This document shows positions 1-10,030 of a stretch of DNA of 64,000 nt, piece after piece. The translations under genes and the position numbers were made by a program. The DNA is taken from contig NZ_JAEINN010000003.1 in the NCBI RefSeq assembly GCF_016342405.1, forward strand, positions 62,001 through 126,000, in the 5' to 3' direction. Below the pieces are notes generated by a model. The model saw only the letters and a list, made by a program, of their open reading frames with translations, had not been told where the DNA came from and did not search any database. Each line of letters opens with the position of its first letter. Within the stretch, counting starts at the first letter, position 1. Source of the stretch: Maridesulfovibrio ferrireducens. Its GTDB lineage: Bacteria; Desulfobacterota; Desulfovibrionia; Desulfovibrionales; Desulfovibrionaceae.

Positions 1-212
1 TAGGAGCACTCTTCGGAGGTTTAATAGCCATCCTACTGGCAATGACAAGCTTTGGGTGGGGTGCCGTCACATTTCTACCAGTCGCAGAAGTTGGTATTTC
101 AATTCTTTATTCCATAGGTGTAGGCTTTGGATTAAGCCTGATTGGAGTTCTCTACCCGGCCATGATTGCCGCACGTATGCGTCCCATTGAGGCTATGCGG
201 GTTGAAGAATAA
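1..212 (+). CDS. FtsX/MacB-type ABC permease, C-terminal end (partial)
   Basis: Only the last 69 codons are in the window; the reading frame is open from base 3 to the TAA at 210-212. The peptide has two hydrophobic segments, and its end (YPAMIAARMRPIEAMRVEE) matches the usual FtsX-domain ending, where the last membrane helix is followed by AAR...P.EA.R. FtsX-type permeases work with a LolD/MacB-type ATPase, and such an ATPase gene starts 51 bp downstream on the same strand, so the two probably form one inner-membrane complex. The substrate cannot be told from this fragment. Confidence 0.85.
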   Translation, partial: GALFGGLIAILLAMTSFGWGAVTFLPVAEVGISILYSIGVGFGLSLIGVLYPAMIAARMRPIEAMRVEE

Positions 213-263
213 ACATTTTTTTATTTGATTTTAGATAACTAATTAAGACAAAGGCGAGACAGA

Positions 264-998
264 ATGCCCGAATCACATACCATAGTCAGGGTTACCGGAG
301 TTACTAAAAACTTCAAACTCGGAAACGTAAATGTGCAAGCCCTTAAGGGGGTTGATCTCGAAATTTACGCAGGAGAATACCTCTCTATTATGGGCCCGTC
401 AGGATCAGGAAAATCTACCCTTTTCAACATGATCGGTGGTCTTGATAAGCCTACCGAAGGGAAAGTTTTCATTGATGAAGTAGACATTGCGCAGTTGGAT
501 GCCTTCGAACTTGCGTGGCTTCGCAACCGGAAAATAGGATATATCTTTCAGACTTTTAACCTGATTCAGGTAATGACCGCTTTAGAAAACATCACTTTAC
601 CAATGATTTTCGCAGGAGTTCATAACGACGCAGCTGTCGCCAAAGGTATCGAGCTGCTCGACCTGGTAGGGCTACACAAGCGATATAATCACAAACCGCA
701 GGAACTTTCCGGCGGACAGCAACAGCGTGTGGCAATAGCAAGATCACTTGCCAATGATCCCGCTATTATCCTTGCAGATGAACCGACCGGAAACCTTGAC
801 CTTACAACCGGTGAAGAAATTATCAAGCTGATGAGCGACCTCAGTAAAGACCGCGGAGTGACGATTATCACCGCAACGCATGACTATAAAATGCTTAATG
901 CTTCTGACAGGGTCGTCTGGATTGAAGACGGTTTGATCAAGAAAATTGAAAACAGAGATCAGCTCAACATCGATGTTGGCTGTATCCGCATGGCTTGA
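264..998 (+). CDS. ABC transporter ATPase, LolD/MacB type
   Basis: This is a 244-aa cytoplasmic ATPase with all nucleotide-binding motifs: Walker A GPSGSGKS at 44-51, Q-loop FQTFNL near 95-100, signature LSGGQQQR from 148, Walker B IILADEP at 168-174 and the switch His in TATHD near 206. The sequence style ([17 protein letters not shown]) is that of the LolD/MacB/FtsE group that powers FtsX-type permeases, which move lipids, lipoproteins or peptides or act mechanically on the envelope. It lies between a permease fragment and a giant FtsX-containing protein, 19 bp before the latter, and could energise either or both. Start ATG 264 is preceded by AAGGCGAG. Confidence 0.93.
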   Translation: MPESHTIVRVTGVTKNFKLGNVNVQALKGVDLEIYAGEYLSIMGPSGSGKSTLFNMIGGLDKPTEGKVFIDEVDIAQLDAFELAWLRNRKIGYIFQTFNLIQVMTALENITLPMIFAGVHNDAAVAKGIELLDLVGLHKRYNHKPQELSGGQQQRVAIARSLANDPAIILADEPTGNLDLTTGEEIIKLMSDLSKDRGVTIITATHDYKMLNASDRVVWIEDGLIKKIENRDQLNIDVGCIRMA

Positions 999-1017
999 TT
1001 CTCGGAGACTTTAATTA

Positions 1018-4000
1018 ATGTCAACCATTTGCTTTAAAAAAAAATCCTCACTTTGGTCAGCCGGAAAACTACTGGTTGCTATAGTTACGTTATTCACTCT
1101 TTCCGCGTTCGCACTCCCGCAGACCGCTTATAGTGCGTATGAACCGCTGAAACAAACTATTTCCGACTTATCTTCTTTAGGTGACCGCTCTTTCGGTTCC
1201 GAAGGAGAAAAGAAAGCTGCGGACTATATTGAAGCAAAATTTAAAGAATTAGGTAATGTTAAGGTTGGTAAGCATCTCTTTCTTGCCCCGACCATGGTTA
1301 ATTCTGAAGCTGAATTAACCATCGGTAAAATCGGTAGAAAAATTCCGATACGTTCTGCTAAATTCAACGCAGTTTCTCCACCTGCCACCCCTGAAAAAGG
1401 TCTTTCAGGACCGATAATCTATGTAGGTAAAGGAAAGCTTGTTGATTTCAACGGACTTCCCATCAAGAATGCTATCGTTCTTATGGACATCGATTCAGGT
1501 AAAAATTGGCTGAATGCTGCAAGTCTGGGGGCATCTGCTCTTATTTATATAGATTCCGGCCCTACGATGAAAGGGTTCTTCGAAGAAAAGCTTGAACTTT
1601 CTCCTCTTGATTTCCCGCGCTATTACATGACCGCCGCTGATGCCAAAGAGAATCTCGGAATAAGCACAGATGACCCGCAAAAACTTATTGCGGATTATGC
1701 AACTGTAAAATCGTCAGCTAAATGGAAACGCATCACCGCCGAAAACATCTATTGCATAATAGAAGGTACTGATTCAAAACTTTCGGAAGAACTGGTTATT
1801 ATCGAATCATTCTATGACAGTTCTTCCTATATTATGGGAAATTCTCCGGGCGCAGACGAAGCTCTTTCAATTGCATCACTTTTTGAAATCGGGAAAGAAT
1901 TAGCTGCCAATCCGCCAAAACGTTCCATACTTCTCCTTGCGACAACCGGTCACGGTCAGTCTCTGCATGGTATGCGTGAATTTATCAAAGCTATTTCCGG
2001 GAAAAGCATCAGCCTGAAAAGAATTAAAGCCAAGCTGAGCACCAAAAAGAATAATGCCGTTCAGATTTTGGAAGGGCTTGAAATGGATAATCCTCTTGCC
2101 ACAGAGATGGCAGTCGAAAACCCTGAGCTTTTCAATCTGATGTATAATGCATTAAAAAATCAGATAAAAGACGAAGTTGATATTATCAGCAAAAGACTCA
2201 TGCAGATGCGCATGCAGCACGACACAAAAAAAGAAGACATCGAAACGATTGATCAGAAGCGTAAGCTGCTGCGTAGAATTTCATGGAAAACAGATTACTC
2301 AACTTTACCGGCTGACGAAATGGCCGCCCTGCGTGATTTATTCCCAAAGGTAAAAGATAAAGTTTACGCAGTTAAACAGGATATAAAACAACAGCTTGAT
2401 TCAATACGAAGCGCACGTAAGCTTCGTACTACGGTCAGATCAAAAGATCCTGTCTGTTTAATTTCTCTTCATCTTTCCAGTCGTGGTGAAGGTGTCGGCG
2501 CATTTGGCCGCGGATGGTTTTATAATCTCAGGCCTAGAGTTAACCTTTCCAGAACCTTCGCGCAAATTAATGATATTTTAAACGATGCCGCCCCTATTGT
2601 CGAAAAAAACATAGGTACCAGCGGATTGTTTACAGATACACTGCGCCCTAATCTTTCAAGACCATGGCAGACATGGCTACTTGATAAACCACAATTCGGA
2701 AGTGAAGTTGCCACAATGGCGGGTCTGTTAAGCTTTACTTTCGCCACGGTTAACGATGGTCGTCCTTACTGGGGAACACCTTTTGATACCATAGAGAATA
2801 TCAACTGGGATGGAGTTGGTAAACAGGCTGAACTTGTTGAAGGGCTTATCAGAAGTGTTTCAGAATCTTCGGAAGTTTTGACCACCAAATCACCCCGTAA
2901 AGGATTCGCTCTTGTTAACGGAAAAGCCCGCTTTGTAAGACAGGGAGAGCTTTTTGCTGACCAGCCTGCGCCAGATACCATTTTTATGGCCTTTCAAGGT
3001 AACACAAGATTTTATTCACTCGCCGACACAGAAGGTGATTTTAAATTCACAGGTGTCGCGTCAAGCAAACTCGTTCAACCAAAGCTGATCATAGAAGGTT
3101 ATAAATATAATCCTGACGGACGAATTATATGGGCTATCGACAAGAAACAAACCGGAAAAAGTGCATATAGACTGAAAATGATCCGTCTGGATATGGAAAC
3201 AAAAGTTGTCATGTTCGGTTGCAGACAAACAACTCTGTTTGATCTGCTGACGCCTAGGACTTTCAAATACATGACAAAAGTTGAAGTACTAGACGGCGCC
3301 CGCGATGCAGACCCTATGCACTATTGGTACAGTCGCATCGACACCCGTTCTTCAACAATTGCCAGTGTTTTTCTTGAACCCAATGTTCCATTAAAAATGA
3401 CCCTGTCCGATTCTGTGCTCAACAGAAAAATGATTCTGATTCACTCAACTCCTGCCGACTCTGCGGGAAATGGATACAACCTCAAAGAATGGCCTATTAT
3501 TCCTGCAACCAACCATAGAGCTGCTATGGATATGTGGAATCTTCTTAAACCCAGAATCGAAAATCTGGAATCACATGGAATTATAAACCAAAGAATCAGA
3601 AACTTGGAAAAACAGGGAACTGAGGCTCTATCAAAAGCGACAACAGCCTGGAAAGATCGCCGCTATGATGATTTCATGGAAAACTCACGCACAGCGTGGG
3701 CTTTAGCTTCAAGAGTCTATCTGGATGTTGATCAGACTCAAAAAGACGTTCTAGTCGGTGTCCTTTTCTATATAGCCCTGTTCATACCCTTTGCTTATTG
3801 TATGGAGCGGGTAATATTTTCATTTGCCGACATCCATAAAAGGATTTTAGGATTTCTGGGGATTCTTATGGCTGTTATTACGGTCATTTATATGGTCCAT
3901 CCGGCGTTCCAGCTCACGTATAGTCCTATGGTGGTAATTCTGGCCTTTTTCATTTTGGGCTTATCTGTAATGGTCTCATTAATTATCTTTTTCAGATTTG

Positions 4001-5892
4001 AAAAAGAGATGATCATGCTCCAGCAACGGGCACACAAAACAAGCACGTCCGAAATCAGTAAATGGAAAGCTTTTACAGCCGCATTCGTAATTGGTGTCAG
4101 CAACTTAAGACGCAGAAAAATCAGGACATTTCTGACCTGTCTCACTCTTACAATTCTGACCTTCACCATTATGAGTTTTACTGCTGTAAAGTCTCTCAGA
4201 GAGCACACATATGTGCTCTTCAGTGATAATCAGCCTTATTCCGGCATCTTCATGAAGAATATCGGCTGGAAAGATTTACCTAGAGAAACTCTCGGAATTG
4301 TAGGTAATGACTTTGAAGAAAATGGCCTCGTAGCACCCAGAGGGTGGCTCGAGCTGGTTGATAAAACTATTTCAGCATCAACCCCTGTAAGCCTAGATTC
4401 AAAACACGAAGAAGTTAAAGGATTGGTTGGACTCAGTTATATTGAACCGAAAGTAAGCGGAATCGACGAAATTCTAATTTCCGGTAAATGGCTTGAACCA
4501 AATCAGACCAGACAAATTATACTCTCCAAAAAAATGGCTGACAGACTCGGTGCTAAATCCGGCGATGAGCTTGATGTATGGGGCAGCCAATTTATATTAG
4601 TTGGTATTTTTGACGGGAAAAAATTCACCGAACACACAGACCTCGACGGCGAACCGATGACTCCGGTTATTTTCCCTTCCGCAGCTGCGCAGGAATTAAG
4701 CGAAGTCGAAGCGGACGCAATAGAATCCGGTGAAGATATTGATACCTTCCAAGGACGCTATACCCACATTCCCGGAGAAGTTACTGCTATCATTCCTTAT
4801 GAGACACTGATGGCAATGGGCGGAAGTTTAAAAGCTATCGCTATTACACCTGCTAAAGGGGTTTTTTCCAAAGAAACCATAAACAGTCTGGTTGACCGTT
4901 ACGGCCTGCCTATTTTCAGCTGCGATACAACTGGAACTTATATATGTCAGGCTGCCGACACTATGAATTATTCAGGGGTTTCGAATATCTTAATACCTCT
5001 GATAATCTCCGCTCTAATCGTACTTAATACTATGATTACGAGTGTCTACGAACGAAAAAAAGAAATAGCTGTATACACTTCAATCGGTATGGCTCCAACT
5101 CATGTATCATATTTATTTATCGCAGAAGCTGTTGCTTTTGCCGTAATCAGCGTGGTTGCCGGATATCTCATTGCCCAAACTGCCTCGGGTCTTTTTGCGG
5201 GCACTCCTCTATGGGCAGGTATGACCGCAAACTACTCTTCTATGGCCGGAGTTGCCGCAATGATCTTAGTTATTGCTGTAACTTTGATATCGGTTATCTA
5301 CCCTTCAAGAGTTGCCGCAAACATCGCAATACCTGACGTTAACCGCTCTTGGAAAATGCCTGAGTCCGAATCAGATTCCATTGAAGCAACACTTCCTTTC
5401 CTGCTCAAACACTCAGAGCAAAAAGATGCCGGTGGTTTTTTACTTGAGTATCTTGAATCTCATACTGAAGTTTCACACGGATTATTTTCAACTTCTGAGA
5501 TTGAAGTAAACTTCAGCAACCGCGAACTTCCTGAGTCGCTGAAAGAAATTTCGGCGGACTTTCCCGACAGTATAGCTTGTTTTCAGTTTGATGTTCGTAT
5601 TTGGCTTGCTCCCTTTGACTTCGGAGTAAAGCAAATGATCAGGCTGGAATTCAGACCTGCTAAAGAATATCCGCAATTCCTTGAGGCTGCGCTCATTATC
5701 AACCGTGAATCAGGAGAAATCGGAGCATGGAAAAGATTAAATAAAGACTTCATTAATGCCATCAGAAAGCAATTCCTCATATGGCGCTCTCTTGATCCAG
5801 AAAGACAAAAAACTTTCCGCGAAAAGATTCCAGAGTTGATGGCCTTCGGATTCACAGGGCTAGACTTAAAAAAGACTCTTGAAGATATCTAA
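1018..5892 (+). CDS. Giant fusion: degenerate M28 peptidase-like ectodomain plus FtsX permease
   Basis: A 1624-aa protein. It begins with a signal or anchor segment (about 10-40, AYSA cleavage-like site). Then comes an M28 aminopeptidase-like region (SFGSEGEKKAADYIEAKF near 60-80; YDSS...SPGADEALSIASLFEIGKEL near 266-295), a predicted coiled coil (about 380-420) and a second extracytoplasmic region. A permease part follows from about 914: four hydrophobic segments, a large periplasmic loop and a terminal FtsX-like domain (about 1323-1445, ending YPSRVAA). The last 180 residues are soluble. M28 metal ligands look lost: the usual HxD reads FYD, and the catalytic Glu-Glu stretch reads TTGHGQSLHG. 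It is therefore probably a binding or structural ectodomain. It sits 19 bp after the ATPase gene and 20 bp before the next gene. Confidence 0.75.
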   Translation: MSTICFKKKSSLWSAGKLLVAIVTLFTLSAFALPQTAYSAYEPLKQTISDLSSLGDRSFGSEGEKKAADYIEAKFKELGNVKVGKHLFLAPTMVNSEAELTIGKIGRKIPIRSAKFNAVSPPATPEKGLSGPIIYVGKGKLVDFNGLPIKNAIVLMDIDSGKNWLNAASLGASALIYIDSGPTMKGFFEEKLELSPLDFPRYYMTAADAKENLGISTDDPQKLIADYATVKSSAKWKRITAENIYCIIEGTDSKLSEELVIIESFYDSSSYIMGNSPGADEALSIASLFEIGKELAANPPKRSILLLATTGHGQSLHGMREFIKAISGKSISLKRIKAKLSTKKNNAVQILEGLEMDNPLATEMAVENPELFNLMYNALKNQIKDEVDIISKRLMQMRMQHDTKKEDIETIDQKRKLLRRISWKTDYSTLPADEMAALRDLFPKVKDKVYAVKQDIKQQLDSIRSARKLRTTVRSKDPVCLISLHLSSRGEGVGAFGRGWFYNLRPRVNLSRTFAQINDILNDAAPIVEKNIGTSGLFTDTLRPNLSRPWQTWLLDKPQFGSEVATMAGLLSFTFATVNDGRPYWGTPFDTIENINWDGVGKQAELVEGLIRSVSESSEVLTTKSPRKGFALVNGKARFVRQGELFADQPAPDTIFMAFQGNTRFYSLADTEGDFKFTGVASSKLVQPKLIIEGYKYNPDGRIIWAIDKKQTGKSAYRLKMIRLDMETKVVMFGCRQTTLFDLLTPRTFKYMTKVEVLDGARDADPMHYWYSRIDTRSSTIASVFLEPNVPLKMTLSDSVLNRKMILIHSTPADSAGNGYNLKEWPIIPATNHRAAMDMWNLLKPRIENLESHGIINQRIRNLEKQGTEALSKATTAWKDRRYDDFMENSRTAWALASRVYLDVDQTQKDVLVGVLFYIALFIPFAYCMERVIFSFADIHKRILGFLGILMAVITVIYMVHPAFQLTYSPMVVILAFFILGLSVMVSLIIFFRFEKEMIMLQQRAHKTSTSEISKWKAFTAAFVIGVSNLRRRKIRTFLTCLTLTILTFTIMSFTAVKSLREHTYVLFSDNQPYSGIFMKNIGWKDLPRETLGIVGNDFEENGLVAPRGWLELVDKTISASTPVSLDSKHEEVKGLVGLSYIEPKVSGIDEILISGKWLEPNQTRQIILSKKMADRLGAKSGDELDVWGSQFILVGIFDGKKFTEHTDLDGEPMTPVIFPSAAAQELSEVEADAIESGEDIDTFQGRYTHIPGEVTAIIPYETLMAMGGSLKAIAITPAKGVFSKETINSLVDRYGLPIFSCDTTGTYICQAADTMNYSGVSNILIPLIISALIVLNTMITSVYERKKEIAVYTSIGMAPTHVSYLFIAEAVAFAVISVVAGYLIAQTASGLFAGTPLWAGMTANYSSMAGVAAMILVIAVTLISVIYPSRVAANIAIPDVNRSWKMPESESDSIEATLPFLLKHSEQKDAGGFLLEYLESHTEVSHGLFSTSEIEVNFSNRELPESLKEISADFPDSIACFQFDVRIWLAPFDFGVKQMIRLEFRPAKEYPQFLEAALIINRESGEIGAWKRLNKDFINAIRKQFLIWRSLDPERQKTFREKIPELMAFGFTGLDLKKTLEDI

Positions 5893-5912
5893 ATAATTTA
5901 GGAACTTATCAA

Positions 5913-7886
5913 ATGCATGGAAACATACGAATACGGGCTATTGCACTGGGAATCCTCTTTGGATTATTAATTTGTGCTTTCACGCCCTTCAATAATGCCT
6001 ATTTGAATGCGACACCGCTGGCAGGAGGTCATTTCCCGCTGGCTCCGTTCTTTATACTGGCATGGCTTACAGCAATTTCAGCATTACACCATAAAATATT
6101 CCGCTCTACTCCGCTTTTAACGGGGCTGGAATTAATGACTATGTGGATACTGACCGTTGTTGTTTCCGGCATAGCTTTTACGGGACTTGCAAGAACATTC
6201 TTCATCAACCTGACCGCTCCGTTCCACTTTGCGAGCATCGGTAACAGATGGAAAGAAATATTACAGCCTCTGCTCCCCGATGCATTGCACCCGACAGACC
6301 CGAAAGCCGTAGAAACTCTTTATAACGGCATTAAGGGCGGCTCGTTCATGAGCGACGGAGAACTGATCAGTGCTATCCCATGGTCCGCGTGGGTTACACC
6401 GCTTCTATGGTGGGCAGCTTTTATCCTTCTTTGCTATTTTATGATGCTCTGTCTGACCAATATTTTCAGCAGACAATGGGTAGAAAACGAGCGCATCAAC
6501 TTTCCGCTTCTACAATTACCAAGATTTATGGAAGAAGCGCTTGATCAAGGATTGTATGGATCATTTCTAACTAATAAATTTTTTCTGTGTGGATTATTCT
6601 TTTGTGTTGCTTTGCACACACTGAACGGTCTCCATTTTTATATCCCGGCCGTACCGGAAGTTCCGACTCTGGTTCTTGCCGGAAAATACTTTGCTAAAAC
6701 AGGCTTATTTTCCGGATTCGGTAAACTTAAAATATATTTTTACCCGGCTTTCGTCGGCTTTGCATTCCTTGCCTCACGCCAGATTTCTTTCAGCTTCTGG
6801 TTCTTTTTCCTGACAGGCGGACTTTTCTACGGAGTGCTCAATGTAGCGGGACTGAATATTCCTGCTTCATCGCTGGGTGTAACTTTCGGCCCGACACTGA
6901 CCAGACCGGAAGAAACGCAGATGATCGGAGCATATCTAGTCTTCTTTTTCTTTATCGTATGGCTTGCACGACAACATTTACAACAAGTTTTACGTGAAGC
7001 GTTCGGCGGTAAACAAACTAAAGGAGAATCCGAATGGATGTCCTTACGTTTTTCATTTTGGGGACTGATTATTTCAGGATGCCTGTTAGTAGCATGGTGC
7101 GTTAACTTTGGTGTTCCAATGCTTATGGCGCTTCTTGTCCTGACAGTTTTCTTCATCTTCACGGTGGTAGCTTCAAAAGCCATCTGTCAGGGTGGTATCG
7201 CATATTTCACTTTGACAGCTGCTCCTCTTGACGGTGTAACAGCTATGTTCGGCACCAAGTTTTTCGGGGCTGTAGGAATCGCAATTACTGCCATGTGCCA
7301 AAAGATTCTTTTTGTAGACCTCAGAGAATCATTAATGCCTTCACTTGTTCACGGGTCAAAAGTAAATGAATGGATCAAAAATAAAAAACTTTTTCTTTCA
7401 GGTATAATAATCGTTTTGCTTGCAGGTGTTGCAGTCTCTTTCGCTGCCATGCTTTTTGTCTGTTATAAATACGGAATTCGCGAACTTCATCTGGACTGGG
7501 CCACAAGAACCTCAATGACTGTTTATGATAACGTTGTCAGAGTTATTCAGGAACCAGCCGTTGCCTCTGAGTGGGTGACAACCTTCTCTACAGTCGGTGC
7601 AGTTATTATGTTTACTCTGGTTCTGGCCTACAACAGACTTCCATGGTGGCCTCTCCATCCAATCGGATATCTCACGGCATACAGTTCTGCCATGAAAATA
7701 CTCTGGTTCAGCTTTTTTCTGGGTTGGATGTTTAACCAGCTCACCCTTCGCTACGGAGGGGTCGGACTGTTTAAAAGAATTAGATACTTATTTTTTGGAT
7801 TAATAATGGGTGATTTTTTAATGGGCGGAGCATGGGCTTTATATGGGTTATGGGCCGGACAAAGCTATCAGGTTCTTCCCGGCTAA
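5913..7886 (+). CDS. OPT-like polytopic membrane protein, DUF6785/DUF6784 type
   Basis: A 657-aa integral membrane protein with roughly 12-14 hydrophobic segments. I recognise the DUF6785-like core (NGLHFYIPAVPEVP near 241-254) and a DUF6784-like end (WWPLHPIGYLTAY near 577-589; FFLGWMFNQLTLRYGG near 602-617). These families are related to oligopeptide/metal-chelate (OPT) transporters, but no substrate is established that I know of. The gene starts 20 bp after the M28/FtsX gene and is followed after 45 bp by a second OPT-like gene, so the two may form a heterodimer or act in series. Hydrophobicity and family resemblance are direct; a transport role is inference. Confidence 0.75.
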   Translation: MHGNIRIRAIALGILFGLLICAFTPFNNAYLNATPLAGGHFPLAPFFILAWLTAISALHHKIFRSTPLLTGLELMTMWILTVVVSGIAFTGLARTFFINLTAPFHFASIGNRWKEILQPLLPDALHPTDPKAVETLYNGIKGGSFMSDGELISAIPWSAWVTPLLWWAAFILLCYFMMLCLTNIFSRQWVENERINFPLLQLPRFMEEALDQGLYGSFLTNKFFLCGLFFCVALHTLNGLHFYIPAVPEVPTLVLAGKYFAKTGLFSGFGKLKIYFYPAFVGFAFLASRQISFSFWFFFLTGGLFYGVLNVAGLNIPASSLGVTFGPTLTRPEETQMIGAYLVFFFFIVWLARQHLQQVLREAFGGKQTKGESEWMSLRFSFWGLIISGCLLVAWCVNFGVPMLMALLVLTVFFIFTVVASKAICQGGIAYFTLTAAPLDGVTAMFGTKFFGAVGIAITAMCQKILFVDLRESLMPSLVHGSKVNEWIKNKKLFLSGIIIVLLAGVAVSFAAMLFVCYKYGIRELHLDWATRTSMTVYDNVVRVIQEPAVASEWVTTFSTVGAVIMFTLVLAYNRLPWWPLHPIGYLTAYSSAMKILWFSFFLGWMFNQLTLRYGGVGLFKRIRYLFFGLIMGDFLMGGAWALYGLWAGQSYQVLPG

Positions 7887-7931
7887 AGAAATCTCCTAAT
7901 TTTACGCAAATAACTGTACCGGAAACGAAAT

Positions 7932-9893
7932 ATGAATAACGATAAAGAATTACAAGAATATCGGGACCTACTCAAACCACCGGATCATTTTGAAGAGGGG
8001 TTTGACTGGAAAACGGTTGTCGGCGCGGTTTTCATCGGCTTTCTGATGATGCCCGGCAGTATGTATCTGCAACTTGTCATCGGACAGGGAATAGGCCCTG
8101 CCGCACGATGGGTTACAATCATTCTTTTTGCCGAAATCGCCAAGCGCTCTTACACCGAACTCAAGCAGCAGGAAATTTTCCTGCTCTACTATATGGCGGG
8201 TGCGGCATTAGCCTCACCGTTCTCAGGGTTGCTGTGGCAGCAATACCTTGTGCAATCTGACGCCGCACGAATGCTGGGATTGACAGAGTTCATTCCTGCG
8301 TGGGTAGCTCCGCAGCCCGGTTCTGAATCATTACTCGAAAGAACTTTTTTCCATCGAGACTGGATGATTCCGATATTGTTGCTGGTCGGCTCGCAAATAG
8401 TTCAAAGAATTGACCACTTCGGACTCGGTTACGCCTTGTATCGAATTACATCAGACGTTGAAAAACTACCGTTCCCTATGGCTCCGGTAGGAGCACTCGG
8501 AACAATGGCTCTCGCAGAATCAACTGAAGAAAAAGAAACCAGTTGGAAATGGCGAGTCTTCTCGATAGGAGGTGTGATCGGTCTTGCTTTCGGCTCGATT
8601 TATGTACTCCTGCCGGCTGTATCAGGACTGATTTTTACGGAACCGATAAGATTGATCCCTATTCCGTGGATCGAGCTTACGCCGTACACAGAAAACATTC
8701 TGCCTGCGGTTGCAACCGGTATTCAGTTTGATCTGGGACTATTTTTCATCGGAATGGTTCTACCATTCTGGGCAGTAATCGGTGGATTAATCGGAATTAT
8801 AGTTACATTTATTGCTAACCCAATTCTTTTTGAGCATGGAATTCTGCATAGATGGCATCCCGGCATGGCAACTGTCGAAACTGTTTTTGCAAACAACTTT
8901 GACTTTTACATGAGTTTTTCCATCGGGCTCGGGCTCGCTATCGCTTTCATCGGTATATGGTCTGTTGTACAATCCTTCCGAGGGGAACATGCCAAAAACC
9001 GTTCATCATGGAGCAATTTATTTGAACCACCTGAAGGCAGAGGTGACATAAATTTCTGGTTTTCAATCGCCATTTATTTCTTTTCAACACTTGCTTATGT
9101 CGGCATGTGTTTATTTCTTGTTCCTAATTTTCCGTGGATATTTTTCCTGCTGTACGGTTTCATTTATACGCCGATAATTTCATATATTTCGGCTCGAATG
9201 GAAGGTATCGCCGGGCAGTTTGTCAGCTTGCCACTGGTTCGAGAGGCAAGCTTCATAGCAGGTGCCAAATTCTTTGGATATCAAGGTATTGAAATATGGT
9301 ATGCTCCGATACCTATTCATAATTACGGTGAAGCAACCGTTCATTTTCGTGAAATCGAACTGACAGGGACATCTATCCGGGGAATCATCAAAGCAGAGCT
9401 TGTAGTCTTTCCTGTGGTTATGATTGCCAGTCTGCTGTTTTCACAGTTCATATGGCAATTAGCTCCTATACCTTCATCCAATTATCCCTATGCTCAAGAA
9501 CTATGGCATCTGCAAGCGTTGAACAGTCTGCTCATGCAAACATCCACACTTGATGGAAACTCGTTGTTTTTTCAAGCTCTAAGCGGCCCTGTTATCTTTT
9601 CTGGTATAGGGCTTGGCTTAATCCTCTATACAGTATTAAACACCCTAGGACTTCCGGTGCTACTGGTTTATGGTGTTGTCAGAGGCCTTGGTCAAAGCAC
9701 ACCTCATGCCTTCGTTCTGGAAGTCAGCGGAGCCCTTATAGGACGTTACTTCTTTCAAAAGAAATACGGAGCCATGTGGAGACAATATGCACCTGTTTTG
9801 CTTGCAGGATTCTCATGCGGAATGGGTCTGACAGGAATGTTTGCAATGGGATGTACTTTAATTTTAAAATCTCTGGGAAAAATGGCCTATTGA
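7932..9893 (+). CDS. Second OPT-like polytopic membrane protein
   Basis: A 653-aa membrane protein with a ~25-residue charged N-terminus (EYRDLLKPPDHFEEGFDW) and about 12-14 hydrophobic segments. Its size and layout match the preceding protein, but they are not close sequence copies. The glycine/proline pattern of its helices (LMMPGSMYLQLVIG; MAPVGALGTMALAE) resembles OPT/YSL-type carriers. It is the last gene of the + strand run that starts before the window. The next gene lies 137 bp away, and a short imperfect inverted repeat at about 9968-9990 is too weak to call a terminator. Substrate unknown; assignment to the OPT superfamily is moderately sure. Confidence 0.65.
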   Translation: MNNDKELQEYRDLLKPPDHFEEGFDWKTVVGAVFIGFLMMPGSMYLQLVIGQGIGPAARWVTIILFAEIAKRSYTELKQQEIFLLYYMAGAALASPFSGLLWQQYLVQSDAARMLGLTEFIPAWVAPQPGSESLLERTFFHRDWMIPILLLVGSQIVQRIDHFGLGYALYRITSDVEKLPFPMAPVGALGTMALAESTEEKETSWKWRVFSIGGVIGLAFGSIYVLLPAVSGLIFTEPIRLIPIPWIELTPYTENILPAVATGIQFDLGLFFIGMVLPFWAVIGGLIGIIVTFIANPILFEHGILHRWHPGMATVETVFANNFDFYMSFSIGLGLAIAFIGIWSVVQSFRGEHAKNRSSWSNLFEPPEGRGDINFWFSIAIYFFSTLAYVGMCLFLVPNFPWIFFLLYGFIYTPIISYISARMEGIAGQFVSLPLVREASFIAGAKFFGYQGIEIWYAPIPIHNYGEATVHFREIELTGTSIRGIIKAELVVFPVVMIASLLFSQFIWQLAPIPSSNYPYAQELWHLQALNSLLMQTSTLDGNSLFFQALSGPVIFSGIGLGLILYTVLNTLGLPVLLVYGVVRGLGQSTPHAFVLEVSGALIGRYFFQKKYGAMWRQYAPVLLAGFSCGMGLTGMFAMGCTLILKSLGKMAY

Positions 9894-10030
9894 CGAAATT
9901 TAAAACCTATGCTGTTTTGGCACCCCTGTGTTATAAAGGTTGATCGCCATATAAGATTGCAAGACTTTAGTAGAATATCTGCTACTACTATTATTTACAT
10001 ACGACCTAAGATTCTCAAAAGGAATATATA

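Noticed and set aside
7932-9893. Possibility that the two OPT-like genes are recent duplicates
   Set aside because: Sequence motifs differ too much by eye; they share size and topology but not close identity.
9917-9935. TTGGCACC sequence resembling a sigma-54 promoter
   Set aside because: The -12 GC is missing at the required 10-base spacing.
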